The notes beneath the pieces were generated by a model. That model saw only the letters and a program-made list of their open reading frames with translations, was not told the DNA's origin and searched no databases. DNA of 64,000 nt, from positions 67,266,575-67,330,574 of the forward strand of contig OY726567.1 of NCBI GenBank assembly GCA_963383645.1. Direction: 5' to 3'. Positions 16,384-26,632 of the stretch are shown piece by piece. This DNA comes from Muscardinus avellanarius. Its lineage: Eukaryota; Chordata; Mammalia; Rodentia; Gliridae. The position numbers and the translations under genes are program-made. Within the stretch, counting starts at the first letter, position 1; every line of letters begins with the position of its first letter.

Positions 16384-17617
16384 TTTATTGAAAGGCTAAA
16401 GAAGCAGGTGTGGGCAGGGGGAAGCTGACCAGAGGCCTAGCAGTCAGGGGACAAGGTTGCAGAGGTTCCACTTAGCAGTATTTGGAGGTCAGCTCATTGC
16501 TCACAGAGGTCAAGAACTTGTCCATGGAGGTGCGAACTGCAGGGCTGAAATCCTCCGGGTACTTGCTGGACAGGGTCACCAAAAAACTCTGGATCAGGAG
16601 CTGCAAAGAGAGAAGAATCAGGTCAGTGCCATCGAGACCCAGCTGCCTACACTCCACCTTCAGGACCATGGGGGTCTCTGTCAGCACTCAAGGCCAGCTG
16701 TGCCTTCTGCACCCCAGATCCTTCCCAGCCAAACATTCACCTTGAAGTTGGTAGGGTCCACACGAAGCCTCTAGGCATGCAGGTAACTCAAGGCATTCAG
16801 GGTGGCTGGCAAGTCATCTATGTTGTCCACAGCATCCGTTCGTCAGCACGTCAGCCACCTTCCTGCCCTGGGCCAGGACCTGGGCAGAACCAGGGCTCAG
16901 GTCGAAGTAGGGGAAATAGGTCTTGGTGGAGGGGAAGCTCAGGAAGGTCCTGCAGAGAGAGGTGGGGGGTGGGCAGGTGCCGGAGCTAGCCAGCAAAAGT
17001 ACGGGTTCTGAAGAGAGGCGTGAGGATGAAAGAATTTTTAATTCTAACGTGTCGGGGGGGCTGCCAGCCCACCATCTCCACTGGCTGACCCCTGCTCCTG
17101 GGTCAATATTTCTACTCCTGGGTCAGTATTCTCTATTGGGCCGACCTACTGGCTGACAATGGGTTTATTTCTCTTGCAGTATTTATAGAGTTCCAGGTCA
17201 ATCAACATACCCGTGCTATCACCACCAGAATACAATAGAGACCAATCCAAAGCACATACATTACAGGTAGGTTAATCAGTGCCCTCGTGCCATCACCACC
17301 TGATCTTCTCTCAGACCTTTTACTTTGAACTTTCTATGACCCCCAAATCTTGTTGACTCTGGGCGAAGGACAGTCAGCTGAGTCAGAAATATTCTTTTAG
17401 GGGAAAATTAATGGCTTCCCACAGGCTGGGATTGGGGAGGGTCAGGTATGGGCACTTAATCCCTCTGGGTGCTGGGGCTGGTGTTGAGCACTGGGTACAA
17501 GCAAGCAGATGAGGGTGCTCACCTCTCCAGGGCCTCCCCGCCAAAATGGGCAGTGTTGCTTCTGACCTTCTTCCAGATAGCCCTGACATTGTCTAGGTCA
17601 TAAGGAGTCAGGGCCAT
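16384..17617 (-). pseudogene. Alpha-type (theta-like) globin pseudogene, copy 3
   Basis: All three exons are present: exon 1 17523-17617 (MALTPYDLDNVRAIWKK..., intact), exon 2 16741-16949, exon 3 16472-16600 (42 codons, ends LTSKYC). TATA-like CATAAAA and a CCAAT box lie upstream (about 17678-17735), and AATAAA is at 16384-16389. Exon 2 reads [34 protein letters not shown], with Gln at the distal site. It then takes a 4-base insertion (an ACGA duplication) and carries a TAG right after the proximal LHA. Intron 1 is about 573 bp instead of about 120 because an LTR-like element has inserted. Splice sites are conserved. This is a fairly young pseudogene, disabled mainly in exon 2. Confidence 0.93.
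16990..17432 (-). mobile_element. Solo LTR-like insertion in globin intron 1
   Basis: About 440 bp is absent from intron 1 of the other globin copies. Read on the - strand it has a TATAAATA box (near 17184-17191), then an AATAAA (near 17170), then a short R/U5-like tail, with a repeated 'tgacccaggag' motif. That layout fits a retroviral-type LTR. Exact ends and target-site duplication could not be fixed, and no internal retroviral genes are seen. It could instead be another promoter-bearing insertion. Confidence 0.55.
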
Positions 17618-17639
17618 GGTGGGTTCCTCCTGAGTCTGC

Positions 17640-18545
17640 TCCAAACCAGAGCCTGTGTGCCATAGGCAGTCCAGAGATTTTATGTCCTAGGGCAGAGTCA
17701 CAGCACAGGGCTGTGCTCATTGGCTGCCAGGGTGCTAGGAGGCCCCACCAGAAAAGCACAGAGGGCCCTGCGGGGCCTGGCTGGGTGCCAAGGCTGCTCC
17801 AGATGTGTCAGCACCAGGCAGACACACAGTGGCTCCTGCAAGAAGAAGCCCCAGTCTGAGGATCCTGCACAGGTTCCTGAGACCCCGAACCTCCCTGTGC
17901 ACCGTGCGCAGCCCAGAGCCAGGTGCAGCGGGCACCTCTCCTGCTGGCTGGAGGGGAGAGCCATCCTTGCTGGGGTGAGGCACAGCTGCTCTCATGACAG
18001 ACTTCCTCTAGACCAGAGCTGCCCCTGTCCCTGTCTCCTGGGGTCCAGTCCTCCCAGCCCCCTGCCCACAGTCAGCCAGGGCTCCAGGCACCTCAGGGTG
18101 AAGGGGCTGCACCCCGACCATGGAGCAGTCAGGCAGTGTGGAGATTAGGACTCAGCTCTCAGCACCCTCTCAGGCCTGATGCTGTGCCCTCCACTAGGTC
18201 CTCGCCTGGACCCACCCTGCTCAGGTTTGGGAAGAGCTCCAGGTGCTGCTACCCCTCAGTCCCCGCTCCTTGTCTGCAGAGGCCATGAGCACTAAGGTTC
18301 TAGCCTCGGTGGCTGGGGAGTGTGAACAGGGTATTGGGTGGGGGCCCAGCTTGGAGGGAACCCGACAGAATCTGAGATGCAGGACTTGGAGTGGGGGTGG
18401 CCATGAACCTGTGGAGCCAAGACCTGCATGGAATCTCAAAGATTATTGCAAAGACCTAGTGAGTTCAGGGTCATCTTCCACATAACTGGTGAGGCTCAGA
18501 GAGCTCAGGCAGCCCAGAACCACCTAGCTTGTCAATGATAAAGTA
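17640..18545 (-). repeat. Globin promoter and upstream block of copy 3
   Basis: This is the upstream region of the 16.4-17.6 kb copy, similar to 21850-22330 and 27430-27900 and, in opposite orientation, to 1935-2380 and 5800-6217. It contains the CCAAT box (ATTGG on + near 17728-17735) and a CACCC-like stretch. Confidence 0.7.
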
Positions 18546-18904
18546 TTCAAAACCTGCCCTACAGGATACAAACTCAACATACAAATATCAATAGCTAGCT
18601 GGCGTGGTGGAGCACATTGTAATCCCAGTACTTGGAAGGCTGAAACAGGAAGATCACAGGTTCCGAGCAAGCCTCAGCAACTCTAGTGATGCCCTCTGTA
18701 TTATAGACAGTGTTTCAAACTGAAAGAAAAAGCAGGTCTGGGGTGTAACTTAGAGGCAGGAGACCCTTGGGTTTAATCCTAGTACTTGGAAGGCTATGAC
18801 AGGAGGATTGCAATTTCAGGGAGTGACCAGCAACTTAGCAAAGCAGCAAGTTAGCAAAACTGTTGGGTGTGTCCGCGCGCGTGTGTGTGTGTGTGTGTGT
18901 GTGT

Positions 18905-18955
<51 letters not shown>

Positions 18956-19425
18956 AGAGAGAGAGAAGGAAAGAGAAAGATAATGGGGATTGAGCCAAGG
19001 TTTATCTACTTTGAGGCACAACCTGGGCCTTCTCTTTTTATTTATTTATTTTATATTTATTTATATAGCACTACTGGGAATTGAACTCAGAGCCGTCCTA
19101 CCTCTTAGCAACACCCCAGCCCTCTTTATTTTTTTATTTTGCACAAGGTCTTCTTAGGTTGCTGAGAGTCTTGCTACATTGCTGAGGCTATCTTCTAACC
19201 TATGATTCTCCTGTCTCAGCCTCTCCCAAGTACTGGAATTACAGGTGTGCACTGTCATACCCAGCACCAAGATTCTTTTAAAAGAAGAACTCACAGGGCG
19301 GGGATGTAGCTCAGTGGCAAAGCGCTCTCCTGGCACTGCACCGCCCTGGGTTTGATCCCCAGTCTGAAAAGACAACAACAACAACAACAACCCCTTTAAA
19401 AGAGGAAGCCACAAAATGTGTCTTT
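18546..19425. repeat. SINE and microsatellite spacer
   Basis: Sense SINE pieces (about 18595-18860), a (GT)n-(GA)n microsatellite (18877-18970), an antisense SINE (18985-19265), and a separate ID element (19290-19375) with clear A-box (TGTAGCTCAGTGGC) and B-box (GGGTTTGATCC) motifs. No gene. Confidence 0.8.
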
Positions 19426-19429
19426 GTCT

Positions 19430-19800
19430 TTTTGAGATGGTCTGCATCTTCCTTTGGATGCTTTTTTTTTCTCTCTAAATAAATCTCTCTGCGCCTCTGA
19501 CTGGCAGGTGCTAAAATTCTTTTCCATCGTGTAAGCCAAGGGCCCCGCAGAGGAGCCTGAGCTGAGTCCTGTCCTGGGAATCCAGGAGACCCTTGCGTGG
19601 TCCTCTCCTCCCCACACTGAGCCCTGAGAGGCGCCCTGGAGCCTGGGCTGTGCAGGGCCACAGTGACTCAGGCCTTGTGCAGAGCAGGTCCAGCTCAGCT
19701 CCCTCTGCCATGAGCTGTGAACAGGTGTGTGGTCAAGATAAGCAGAACCACCGCAGCCTGGCACCTTCCCAGACACAGGAAACCCAGCACACCAGGCTGC
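19430..19800 (-). repeat. Duplicated globin 3' flank, reverse copy
   Basis: Reverse-oriented 3'-flank block with an intact GATA motif (AGATAA near 19736-19741), directly downstream of the exon 3 fragment. Confidence 0.85.
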
Positions 19801-19802
19801 CG

Positions 19803-20016
19803 TCCACTCACTTTATTGAAAGGCTAAAAGCAGGTGTGGGCAGGGGGAAGAGCTGGCTGGAGGCCCAGCAGGCAGGGGACGAGGCCACGGAGAGTTCAGC
19901 TTAGCGGTATTTGGTGGCCAGCTCATTGTTCACTGAAATCAAGCACTTGTTTATGGAGGCATGGACCTCAGATCTTAAATCATCTGGGTATCTGCTGGAC
20001 ACGGTCACAAGTATGC
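19803..20016 (-). pseudogene. Globin exon 3 fragment, copy 4
   Basis: Only exon 3 minus its first few codons survives (19912-20015, reading SILVTVSSRYPDDLRSEVHAS... to LATKYR stop), with the 3'UTR and an AATAAA near 19810. The 5' side is cut off by an antisense SINE starting at about 20016. The acceptor and exons 1-2 are gone. Confidence 0.9.
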
Positions 20017-20595
20017 TGTATTTTGAAACACAACTAAATAAGTTGCTGAGATTCTCACCAAATTTCTGAGGCTTGTCTTGAACCCGAGGTCCTCCTGCCT
20101 CAGCTTTCCCAGGACAGAGATTGTAGGTGTGCAGCACTGTGGCCACCATGATTCTCATTCATTCATTCATTCACTTATTTACTTACTTACTTATTGTATC
20201 TGAGAATAGAACCCAGGGTCATTCTAGCTCTGAGCTACACCCCTAGCCATTTATTTTTTGGTGGTACTGGGGTTCCTGGAAGCCCTTCTGCCTCCGGGCT
20301 ACACTCCCAGATGTATTTTATATTTTTTTATTTGGAAACAGGCTCTCTTAAGCCAGCGCTGCTGGCTCTGAACCAGCACGATCCTCCTGTCTCTGCCTCC
20401 CAAGCGCGGGGATTACAAGCGTGTGCCAACATGCCCGGCAACCCCCAGCCATTTTTATTCTTTATTTTGAAATGGGGTTTTTATAGGTTGCTGAGAGTCT
20501 ATCCAAGTTTCCAGGGCTGGCTTTGAACCTGGGATCTTCTAGTTTCAGCTCCTGCTCAGCACTGGGATTACAGGTATGTTCCACAACACCCAGAA
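20017..20595 (-). repeat. Antisense SINE cluster
   Basis: Three reverse SINE copies (about 20020-20150, 20190-20440 and 20445-20595) with a short (ATTC/ACTT)n run between the first two. Confidence 0.8.
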
Positions 20596-20599
20596 AAAA

Positions 20600-21030
20600 G
20601 TTTCCTTTAGAAAAGGAGCTGGGAAACCAGCTCCAGACACAGAAACATGTCTTTTTCTGAGATGGCTGCATTCTCCTTGAATGTGTGCACCTTGCTTACT
20701 AAATTAATCTCTGTTGTGCCTAGACTTGCAGAAGCCAAAATTATTTTCCATCCTATATGCCAAGGTCCCCGTAGAGGAGCCTGAGCTGAGTCCTGTCCTG
20801 GGAACTCCTAGAGACCCTTGTGCGGTTCCCCCTATCCCCAACGTGCCCTGAGAGGAGCCCTGGGAGCCCTGGGACCACAGTGACTCAGGGCCTTCTCTGG
20901 AACAGGTCCAGCTCAGCTCCCTCTGCCATGAGCTGCAGACAGGTCTGTGGTCAAGATAAGCAGAACCACCCATAGCCTGGCACCTTCCCAGACACAGGAA
21001 ACCCAGCACACCAGGCTGCCGTCCACTCAC
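20600..21030 (-). repeat. Duplicated globin 3' flank of the intact copy
   Basis: Reverse-oriented 3'-flank block, with a GATA motif (AGATAA on + near 20955-20960), immediately downstream of the poly(A) signal of the intact gene. Confidence 0.85.
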
Positions 21031-21036
21031 TTTATT
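21031..21036 (-). terminator. Poly(A) signal AATAAA of the intact globin gene
   Basis: TTTATT on + reads AATAAA on -, 88 bases after the stop codon, matching the short 3'UTRs of alpha-type globin genes. Confidence 0.85.
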
Positions 21037-21123
21037 CAGGGGCTAAGAGCTGCAGATGTGGGGAAGCAGGAGGGGCTGGCAAGCAGCCCAGCAGGCAGGG
21101 GACAAGGCCGCAGAGGGCTCAGC

Positions 21124-21817
21124 TTAGCGGTATTTGGAGGTCAGCACTTCGCTCACAGAGGTCAAGAACTTGTCCATGGAGGAGTGGACAGCAGGGGTGA
21201 AATCCTCCGGGTACCTGCTGGACATGCTCACAAGCATGCCATGGGTCAGGAACTTTAGAGAGAGAAGAATTGGTCAGCAGCCATAGACACCCAGCTGCCT
21301 GCACTCCACCTTCCAGACCATGGGGATCTCAGCCAGCATTCAAGGCCAGCTGTGCCTTCTGCACCCCAGATTCTTCACAGCCGGGAAAAATACTCACCCT
21401 GAAGTTGATAGGGTCCACACGTAGCCTGAAGGCATGCAGCTCTGCCAGGGCATCTAGGGCATCTTCCAAGTCATCCATGTTGTCCACAGCATCACTCAGG
21501 GCAATAATCACCTTACTTCCCTGGTCCCTGACCTGGTCAGAGCCAGGGCTCAGGTCGAAGTCGGGGAAGTAGATCTTGGTGGAGGGGAAGGTCAGGAAGG
21601 TCCTGCAGAGAGAGGTGGGGGTGGGCAGGGATCGGAAGGGTCAGGCATGGACACTTAGTGCCTGCCAGGCCCCAGGACTGGCATTGAGCCCTGGGTATGA
21701 GTAAGCAGAGGAGGGTCCTCACCTCTCCAGGGCCTCCCTGCCAATTTCATCAATGTCGCCTCTGATGTTCTCCCAGAAACTCCTGACGTTGGCCTTGTCT
21801 TCAGCAGACAGCGCCAT
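21124..21817 (-). CDS. Alpha-type globin, theta-like, intact, distal Gln
   Basis: Three exons: 21723-21817, 21398-21602 and 21124-21252. Introns are 120 and 145 bp with GT/AG ends, at the standard globin positions. The product is 142 residues, exactly the alpha-family length with equal exon sizes (32/68/42). The N-terminus MALSAED resembles theta globin, while the C-terminus LTSKYR and FTPAVHSS resemble alpha. Seen: CD1 Phe kept (YFPDF), CD3 His replaced by Asp, distal His E7 replaced by Gln (QVRDQGSKV), proximal His F8 kept ([10 protein letters not shown]). Start: ATG 21817 in a CCACCATGG context, about 60 bp below a TATA box. Family role: haem-binding oxygen carrier subunit of haemoglobin. 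Whether this divergent copy is expressed or pairs with beta chains is unknown. It is the only undamaged member of the array. A recently silenced gene remains possible. Confidence 0.85.
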
Positions 21818-21849
21818 GGTGGGTTCTTCCTGAGCCTGCTCCAAACCAG

Positions 21850-22335
21850 AAGCCTGTGTGCCGTAGGCAGGGCAGAGCTTTTATATCCTAGGGCAGAGTC
21901 ACAAAGCACAGGGCTGTGCTCATTGGCTGCCAGGGTGCTAGGAGGTGCCACCAGGAAAGCACAGAGTGCCCTGCGGGGCCTGGCTGGGCGCCAAGGCTGC
22001 TCCAGATGTGTCAGCACCAGACAGACACACAGCCGGCTCCTCCTGTGAGAAGCCCCAGTCTGAGGATCCTGTACAGGTTCCTGAGACCCCGAACCTCCCT
22101 GTGCACCATGCACAGCCCAGAGCCAGGTGCAGCGGGCACCTCTACTGCTGACTGGAGGGGAGAGCCATCCTTGCTGAGGTGAGGCACAGCTGCTCTCATG
22201 CCAGACTTCCTCTAGACCAGAGCTGCCCCTGTCCCTGTCTCCTGGGGTCCAGCCCTCCCAGCTCCCTGCCCATGGTCAGCCAGGGCTCCAGGTATCTCAG
22301 GGTGACAGGGTCTAGACTCTGACTACTACAGTATA
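21850..22335 (-). repeat. Upstream block of the intact globin copy
   Basis: Similar to 17640-18200 and 27430-27900 over the whole proximal promoter and 400 bp beyond. Similarity ends near 22330, where SINE sequence begins. Confidence 0.75.
21879..21926 (-). promoter_or_regulatory. TATA and CCAAT boxes of the intact globin gene
   Basis: On the - strand, TATAAAA lies at 21879-21885 and CCAAT (GCCAATGAG) at 21922-21926, about 40 bp apart, the spacing usual for alpha-like globin promoters. A CACCC motif lies just upstream. The predicted cap site is near 21850, giving a leader of about 35 nt. The pseudogene at 27.4 kb has lost both boxes. Confidence 0.75.
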
Positions 22336-22904
22336 CAAAATAAATATCCAGTATTCAAGCTGGGTGTGGTGGTGCACATTTATAATCCCAATACTTGGAA
22401 GGCTGAGACAGTAGGAACTTAGTTCACAGACAGCTTCAGCTACTTAGTAAGGCCTTCTGCAACTTAGTGAGACCTTGTTTCAAAATAAAGAATAAAATAT
22501 AGTGTAGCTAGGGGGGGTGTGTGAATGCCTCTCAGTTTCATTCCCAACACCAAAACAACAACTACCATAACCTCCCCCCCAAAAAATCCGGGCATGGTGG
22601 CGCACACTGGTTGCTTGGGAAGCAGAGACAGGAAGATTGCGCAGGTTTGAAGCCCGCCTTGCTGATTTAAGAGACTCTGTTTCCAAATAAAAATATAAAA
22701 TAGGTCTGAGAGTGTAGCCCGGAGGTAGAGGGTTTCCAGGAACCCCAGTACCACAAAAAAACCCCAAAACCAAAAAACAAAACAACCTAAAAATGAATTG
22801 TTTAGGCAGGCATATGGCTACTTTTTATCCCAGTACTTTTAGACAGAGACAGGATATCGGATTCACTGTCAGCAATTTAGTAAGATCCTCAACAACTTAG
22901 TAAG
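22336..22904. repeat. Sense SINE cluster
   Basis: Sense SINE copies lie at about 22350-22560, 22585-22755 and 22800-22904 (the last degenerate). No gene. Confidence 0.75.
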
Positions 22905-24186
22905 ATAATGTTTCAAACAAACAAACAAACAAATAATAGGGTGGGTGTGGCATATTCAGCAGCAGAATGCCCCTGAGTCAATGCCAGTACAGGGGAGCCT
23001 AAGCCAGGAGAACTGCAGGGTCCTGGACATCCCCAGCATCTTAGCAAAGCAGCAAATGAGCAAGACTCTGGTGTGTTTGTTTGTCTGGTGTATGTTTCTG
23101 TATGTGCACGTGTATGTGTGTGAGACACTGGGGACTGAATCAAGTACATTCTACCTCCAAGCTACACTATCAGCCCTATTTTCTTTCTCTTTTTTCCTTT
23201 CTTTCTTTTTTCTTTTTTCTTTTTTCTTTTTCATTTCCTTCCTTCCTTCCTTCCTTCCTTCCTTTCTTCCTTCCTTCCTTCCTTTGCGCTACTGGGGATG
23301 GAATCCATGGGCATTCTACTTCCAAGATACACCCCCCTGCCCTATTTTTTATTCTTTATTTTGAAACGCGGTCTCACTGAGTTGTAAACGGCCTCAAGTA
23401 GTAGCTGAGGCTGCCCGCGAACCTTGATCCTCCTGTCTCAGCCTCCAGAATGCTGGCATTGCAAGTGTGCGCCACCATGCCCTGCTTTATCTTTTTTTCT
23501 TTTTTAATAGGGTCTTGCTAGATTGATAAGAGTCTCACTACTTGCTGAGTCTAACTCAAACTGTGAACATCCTGTCTCTGCTTCCCAAGTGCTGGGATTA
23601 CAGGCCTGTGCCAGGACACCTGGCTTCCAGCCTTATTTTTATTCTATTTTCATAGGATCTCACTAGGTTGCTGCTGAGTCTTGCTAAGTTGCTGAGGGTG
23701 GGCTCAACCCTACCATCCTCCTGTCTCATCCTCCCAAGTCCTGGGATTACAGGCATGCACCAACACACTCAACTTCACTCACAGTCTTCAGGTTACTGGA
23801 ACTTCCCTTACTTATGAGAATTATCCTGTGCACCTTAATGACCTTGTTAATTACCTCACCCAATAAATTGCTTAAGCAGGAGAGCTCTGATATCTTAGAA
23901 ACCTCATAGAGGACTTTCCAGCATCACCTGTTGATCACAAGTTGGAGACTACTTTGAGGATCCAGAAGAGGACCCGACCACCATAAACCATCTGTGAGCA
24001 CTGGAGGATATTACACCTTCACACACCCACCTTCACCAAGTGTCCTGGGGGTTTTGTTTCTGTTAATGCTCACTGGTGGTTTAATCAGCTCCCTCTGCCA
24101 TGAGCTGCAGAAGGTCAGTGGTCAAGATAAGCAGAACCACCATAGCCTGGCAACGTCTCAGACGCAGAAAATCCTGCACACCAGGC
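22905..24186 (-). repeat. Inverted-repeat arm IR2, right
   Basis: Reverse-complement partner of 9501-10744. The TTCC/TTTC tract (23190-23285) is longer here than its partner, as expected for a microsatellite. At 22905 the homology continues in this arm as 'gaaacattatcttac', where the left arm switches to the FMR1 tail. Confidence 0.9.
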
Positions 24187-24201
24187 TGCCGTCCACTGTA
24201 T

Positions 24202-24236
<35 letters not shown>

Positions 24237-24410
24237 TTTTTTATATAATGGGGATAGAACCATGGAGCATTTTACCTCTGAGCTACACCTCTAGCTCTGT
24301 TTTTTAGTGTTTTATTTTTTTGAAACAGGGTCTAAGTTGTGGAGTGCCTAAGTAGATAGGCTGGCTGCAAACCAGGATCTTTCTGTCTCAGTCTACTGGA
24401 TTACATGCAA
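24187..24410 (-). repeat. (TTTA)n and antisense SINE
   Basis: An (ATTT)n tract at about 24198-24240 forms the poly-T side of a degraded antisense SINE that runs to about 24410. Confidence 0.75.
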
Positions 24411-24899
24411 GGCCTCTGACCTTCCCCTAAAAACCCCTGAGGTTGTATTGACTTCAGAAGACAGGGCCATGATGGGTTCTTGCCCTTGCTTACGATGTGG
24501 GCCACATGTATGACTTTCCGACGCCCTCAGTGCCCTGAGTGACCTGATGCCTATAGCCCACGTGTGGACACTGCCAACTTCAAGCTGAGAGGCCTTGAGC
24601 ATGTCTGAGACCCATGGTCCTGAAGGTGGATGCAGGCAGCTGGGTCTCTATGGCCCTGATCCCATTCTTCTCTCTCCACAGCTCCTGACCCACAGCATGC
24701 TTGTGACCCTGGACAACATCTGCCAGAAGGGACTCAGCCCTGCAGGCAACAACTCTGCGGGCAATTTTTTGACCTCTGGGAACACAGAACTGACCTCCAA
24801 ATACCACTAATCTGGAACCTCAACAGCCTCTTCCCTGCCCACAGGGATGTGGGCAGCCTCCCCTTCCCTCTCTCACATGTATGTTTAGGCTTTCAGTAA
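24411..24899. pseudogene. Split head-to-head globin pseudogene, copy 5
   Basis: Two globin pieces face away from each other. On the - strand, 24470-24411 is the first 20 codons of exon 1 (MALSSEV..., ATG at 24470, then decay). On the + strand, from about 24483, is the second half of exon 2 (to 24584, readable with indels as ALTDAV-HM-DFPDALSALSDL) and then exon 3 (24682-24810, 42 codons, ends LTSKYH). The exon 2 donor is CT instead of GT, and the poly(A) site reads AGTAAA (24894). The join at about 24482 is an inversion breakpoint inside a globin gene. Its exon 2 looks more alpha-like than the others. Confidence 0.85.
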
Positions 24900-24907
24900 A
24901 GTCAGTG

Positions 24908-25118
24908 GGCCTGGCATGGTGGTGCACACTTGTAATTCCTGCATTTGGGAGGCTGAGACAGGAGGATCTGGGTTCACAGCCATCCTCAGCTGCTTAGTGA
25001 AGCCCTCCACAACTCAGTGAGACCCTGTTTCAAAACAAAGAATAAAATATAGGGCTGGGAGAGTAGCTCAGAGGTAGAATGCCCTGGTTCCATCACCAGT
25101 ACCACAAAAACAAACAAA
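24908..25118 (+). mobile_element. B1-dID SINE inserted at a globin poly(A) site
   Basis: A full sense SINE is flanked by near-perfect direct repeats of the poly(A) region: AGTAAAGTCAGTGG at 24894-24907 and AATAAAGTGAGTGG at 25119-25132. The globin 3' flank resumes right after it. Confidence 0.85.
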
Positions 25119-25132
25119 CAAATAAAGTGAGT

Positions 25133-25345
25133 GGACGGCAGTCTGGTGTGCTGGGTTTCCTGTGTCTGGGAAGGTGCCAGGCTATGGTGGTTCTGCTTAT
25201 CTTGACCACACACCTGTTCACAGCTCATGGCAGAGCGAGCTGATCTGGACCTGCTCCACAGAAGGCCTGAGTCACTGTGGCTGCACAGCACAGGCTCCCA
25301 GGGCTCCTCTCAGGGCACAGTGTGGGGAGGAGAGGAGCCGACCAC
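25133..25345 (+). repeat. Globin 3' flank, + orientation fragment
   Basis: Continues the split copy's 3' flank, with a GATA motif near 25198-25203. It stops abruptly near 25345, where sequence of the opposite orientation (partner of 23960-24050) takes over. This is a second orientation switch. Confidence 0.75.
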
Positions 25346-25725
25346 CGTAAGCCATCTGTGAGCACTGGAGGGTGCTTACACCTTCCACACCTGCCTTCAC
25401 CAAGGGTTCTGGGGTTTGTTTTTGTTTTTGTTTGGGGTTGAACCTCGGAGAATTCTTAATATTCATACAGCTCCTCTTTCATTTTTTATTTTAAAACAGT
25501 CTAAGTTACTGAGGCTCTCCCTAAACTGCTGATGCTGGCCTTGAACCTGAGTCCTCCTGTCTCACTTTCCAAGGTACAGGGATTATAGTGTGCACCACTG
25601 TGGCCACCAAGATCTGTATTTACTGTATAAATGTATGTATGCATGCATGTACATTTTTACTTATTTATTGTACCTGAGGATCAAACCCATGGTTGTTCTA
25701 CCTCTGAGCTACACCCCTAGTTGGG

Positions 25726-25765
<40 letters not shown>

Positions 25766-26204
25766 TATTTCTTTCTTTCTCTCTTTCTCTCTTTCTCTCT
25801 TTCATTCTTTATTTTGGTGGTACTGAGGTTCCTGGAAACCTCAGTAATATATATATATATATATCATATATATCATATATATATATCATATATATCAGTA
25901 CCATATATATATAGATAGATATAGATATAGTATATATATATAATTTTTTTAAATTTGGAAACAGAGTCTCTTAAGCCAGAGAAGCTGGCTTCAAACCTAT
26001 GCAATCGTCCTGTCTCCTCCTCCCAAGCGCGGGGATTATAAGCGTGCGCCACCACGCCCGGCTTCTTTTTTTATTTTGAAATGGGGTTTTTATAAGTTGC
26101 TGAGAGCCTCTCCAAGTGTCCGAGGCTGGCTTTGAACCTGCAATCCTCTAGTCTCAGCTTCTGCCCAGCTAATGGGATTATGTTCCACCACACCAGCACC
26201 AAGT
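25346..26204. repeat. Simple repeats and antisense SINE spacer
   Basis: A reverse 3'-flank scrap (25346-25420), antisense SINE pieces (25440-25720), (TTTC)n (25730-25806), an (AT)n/ATAG-rich tract (25846-25942) lying inside an antisense SINE (25810-26065), and a further antisense SINE (26070-26205). No gene. Confidence 0.75.
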
Positions 26205-26632
26205 TCTTTAAGAAGAGGAGTTGGGAAACCAGCTGCAGACGCAGGATGTGTCTTTCTCTGAGATGGCTGCATTCTCCCCTGAGTGCGCTCCTTGCTTGCT
26301 AACTTAATCTCTGCGCCTCTGACTGGCAGGTGCTAAAATTCTTTCCATCCTGTAAGCCAAGGGCCCCGCCGAGGAGCCTGAGCTGAGTCCTGTCCTGGGA
26401 CTCCAGGAGACCCTTGTGTGGTCCTCTCCTCCCCACACTGTGCCCTGAGAGGAGCCCTGGGAGCCTGGGCTGTGCAGCCACAGTGACTCAGGGCCTTCTG
26501 TGGAGCAGGTCCAGCTCAGCTCCCTCTGCCATGAGCTGCAGACAGGTCTGTGGTCAAGATAAGCAGAACCACCGCAGCCTGGCACCTTCCCAGACACAGG
26601 AAACCCAGCACACCAGGCTGCCGTCCACTCAC
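26205..26632 (-). repeat. Duplicated globin 3' flank, reverse copy
   Basis: Reverse-oriented 3'-flank block next to the 26.7-27.4 kb pseudogene, with the GATA motif near 26561-26566. Confidence 0.85.

Noticed and set aside
16384..17617. Globin copy 3 as a functional gene
   Set aside because: Promoter, exon 1, exon 3 and splice sites look good, but exon 2 has a 4-base insertion and a TAG after the proximal His.
19290..19375. Possible tRNA gene with A and B boxes
   Set aside because: It has pol III boxes but no full cloverleaf or anticodon arm, and its sequence matches the ID family found dozens of times here, so it is a SINE.
22945..23364. 139-codon open frame also seen near 10.3-10.7 kb
   Set aside because: The pair arises because the two IR2 arms are near-identical. 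The frame runs through a TTCC microsatellite and a SINE.
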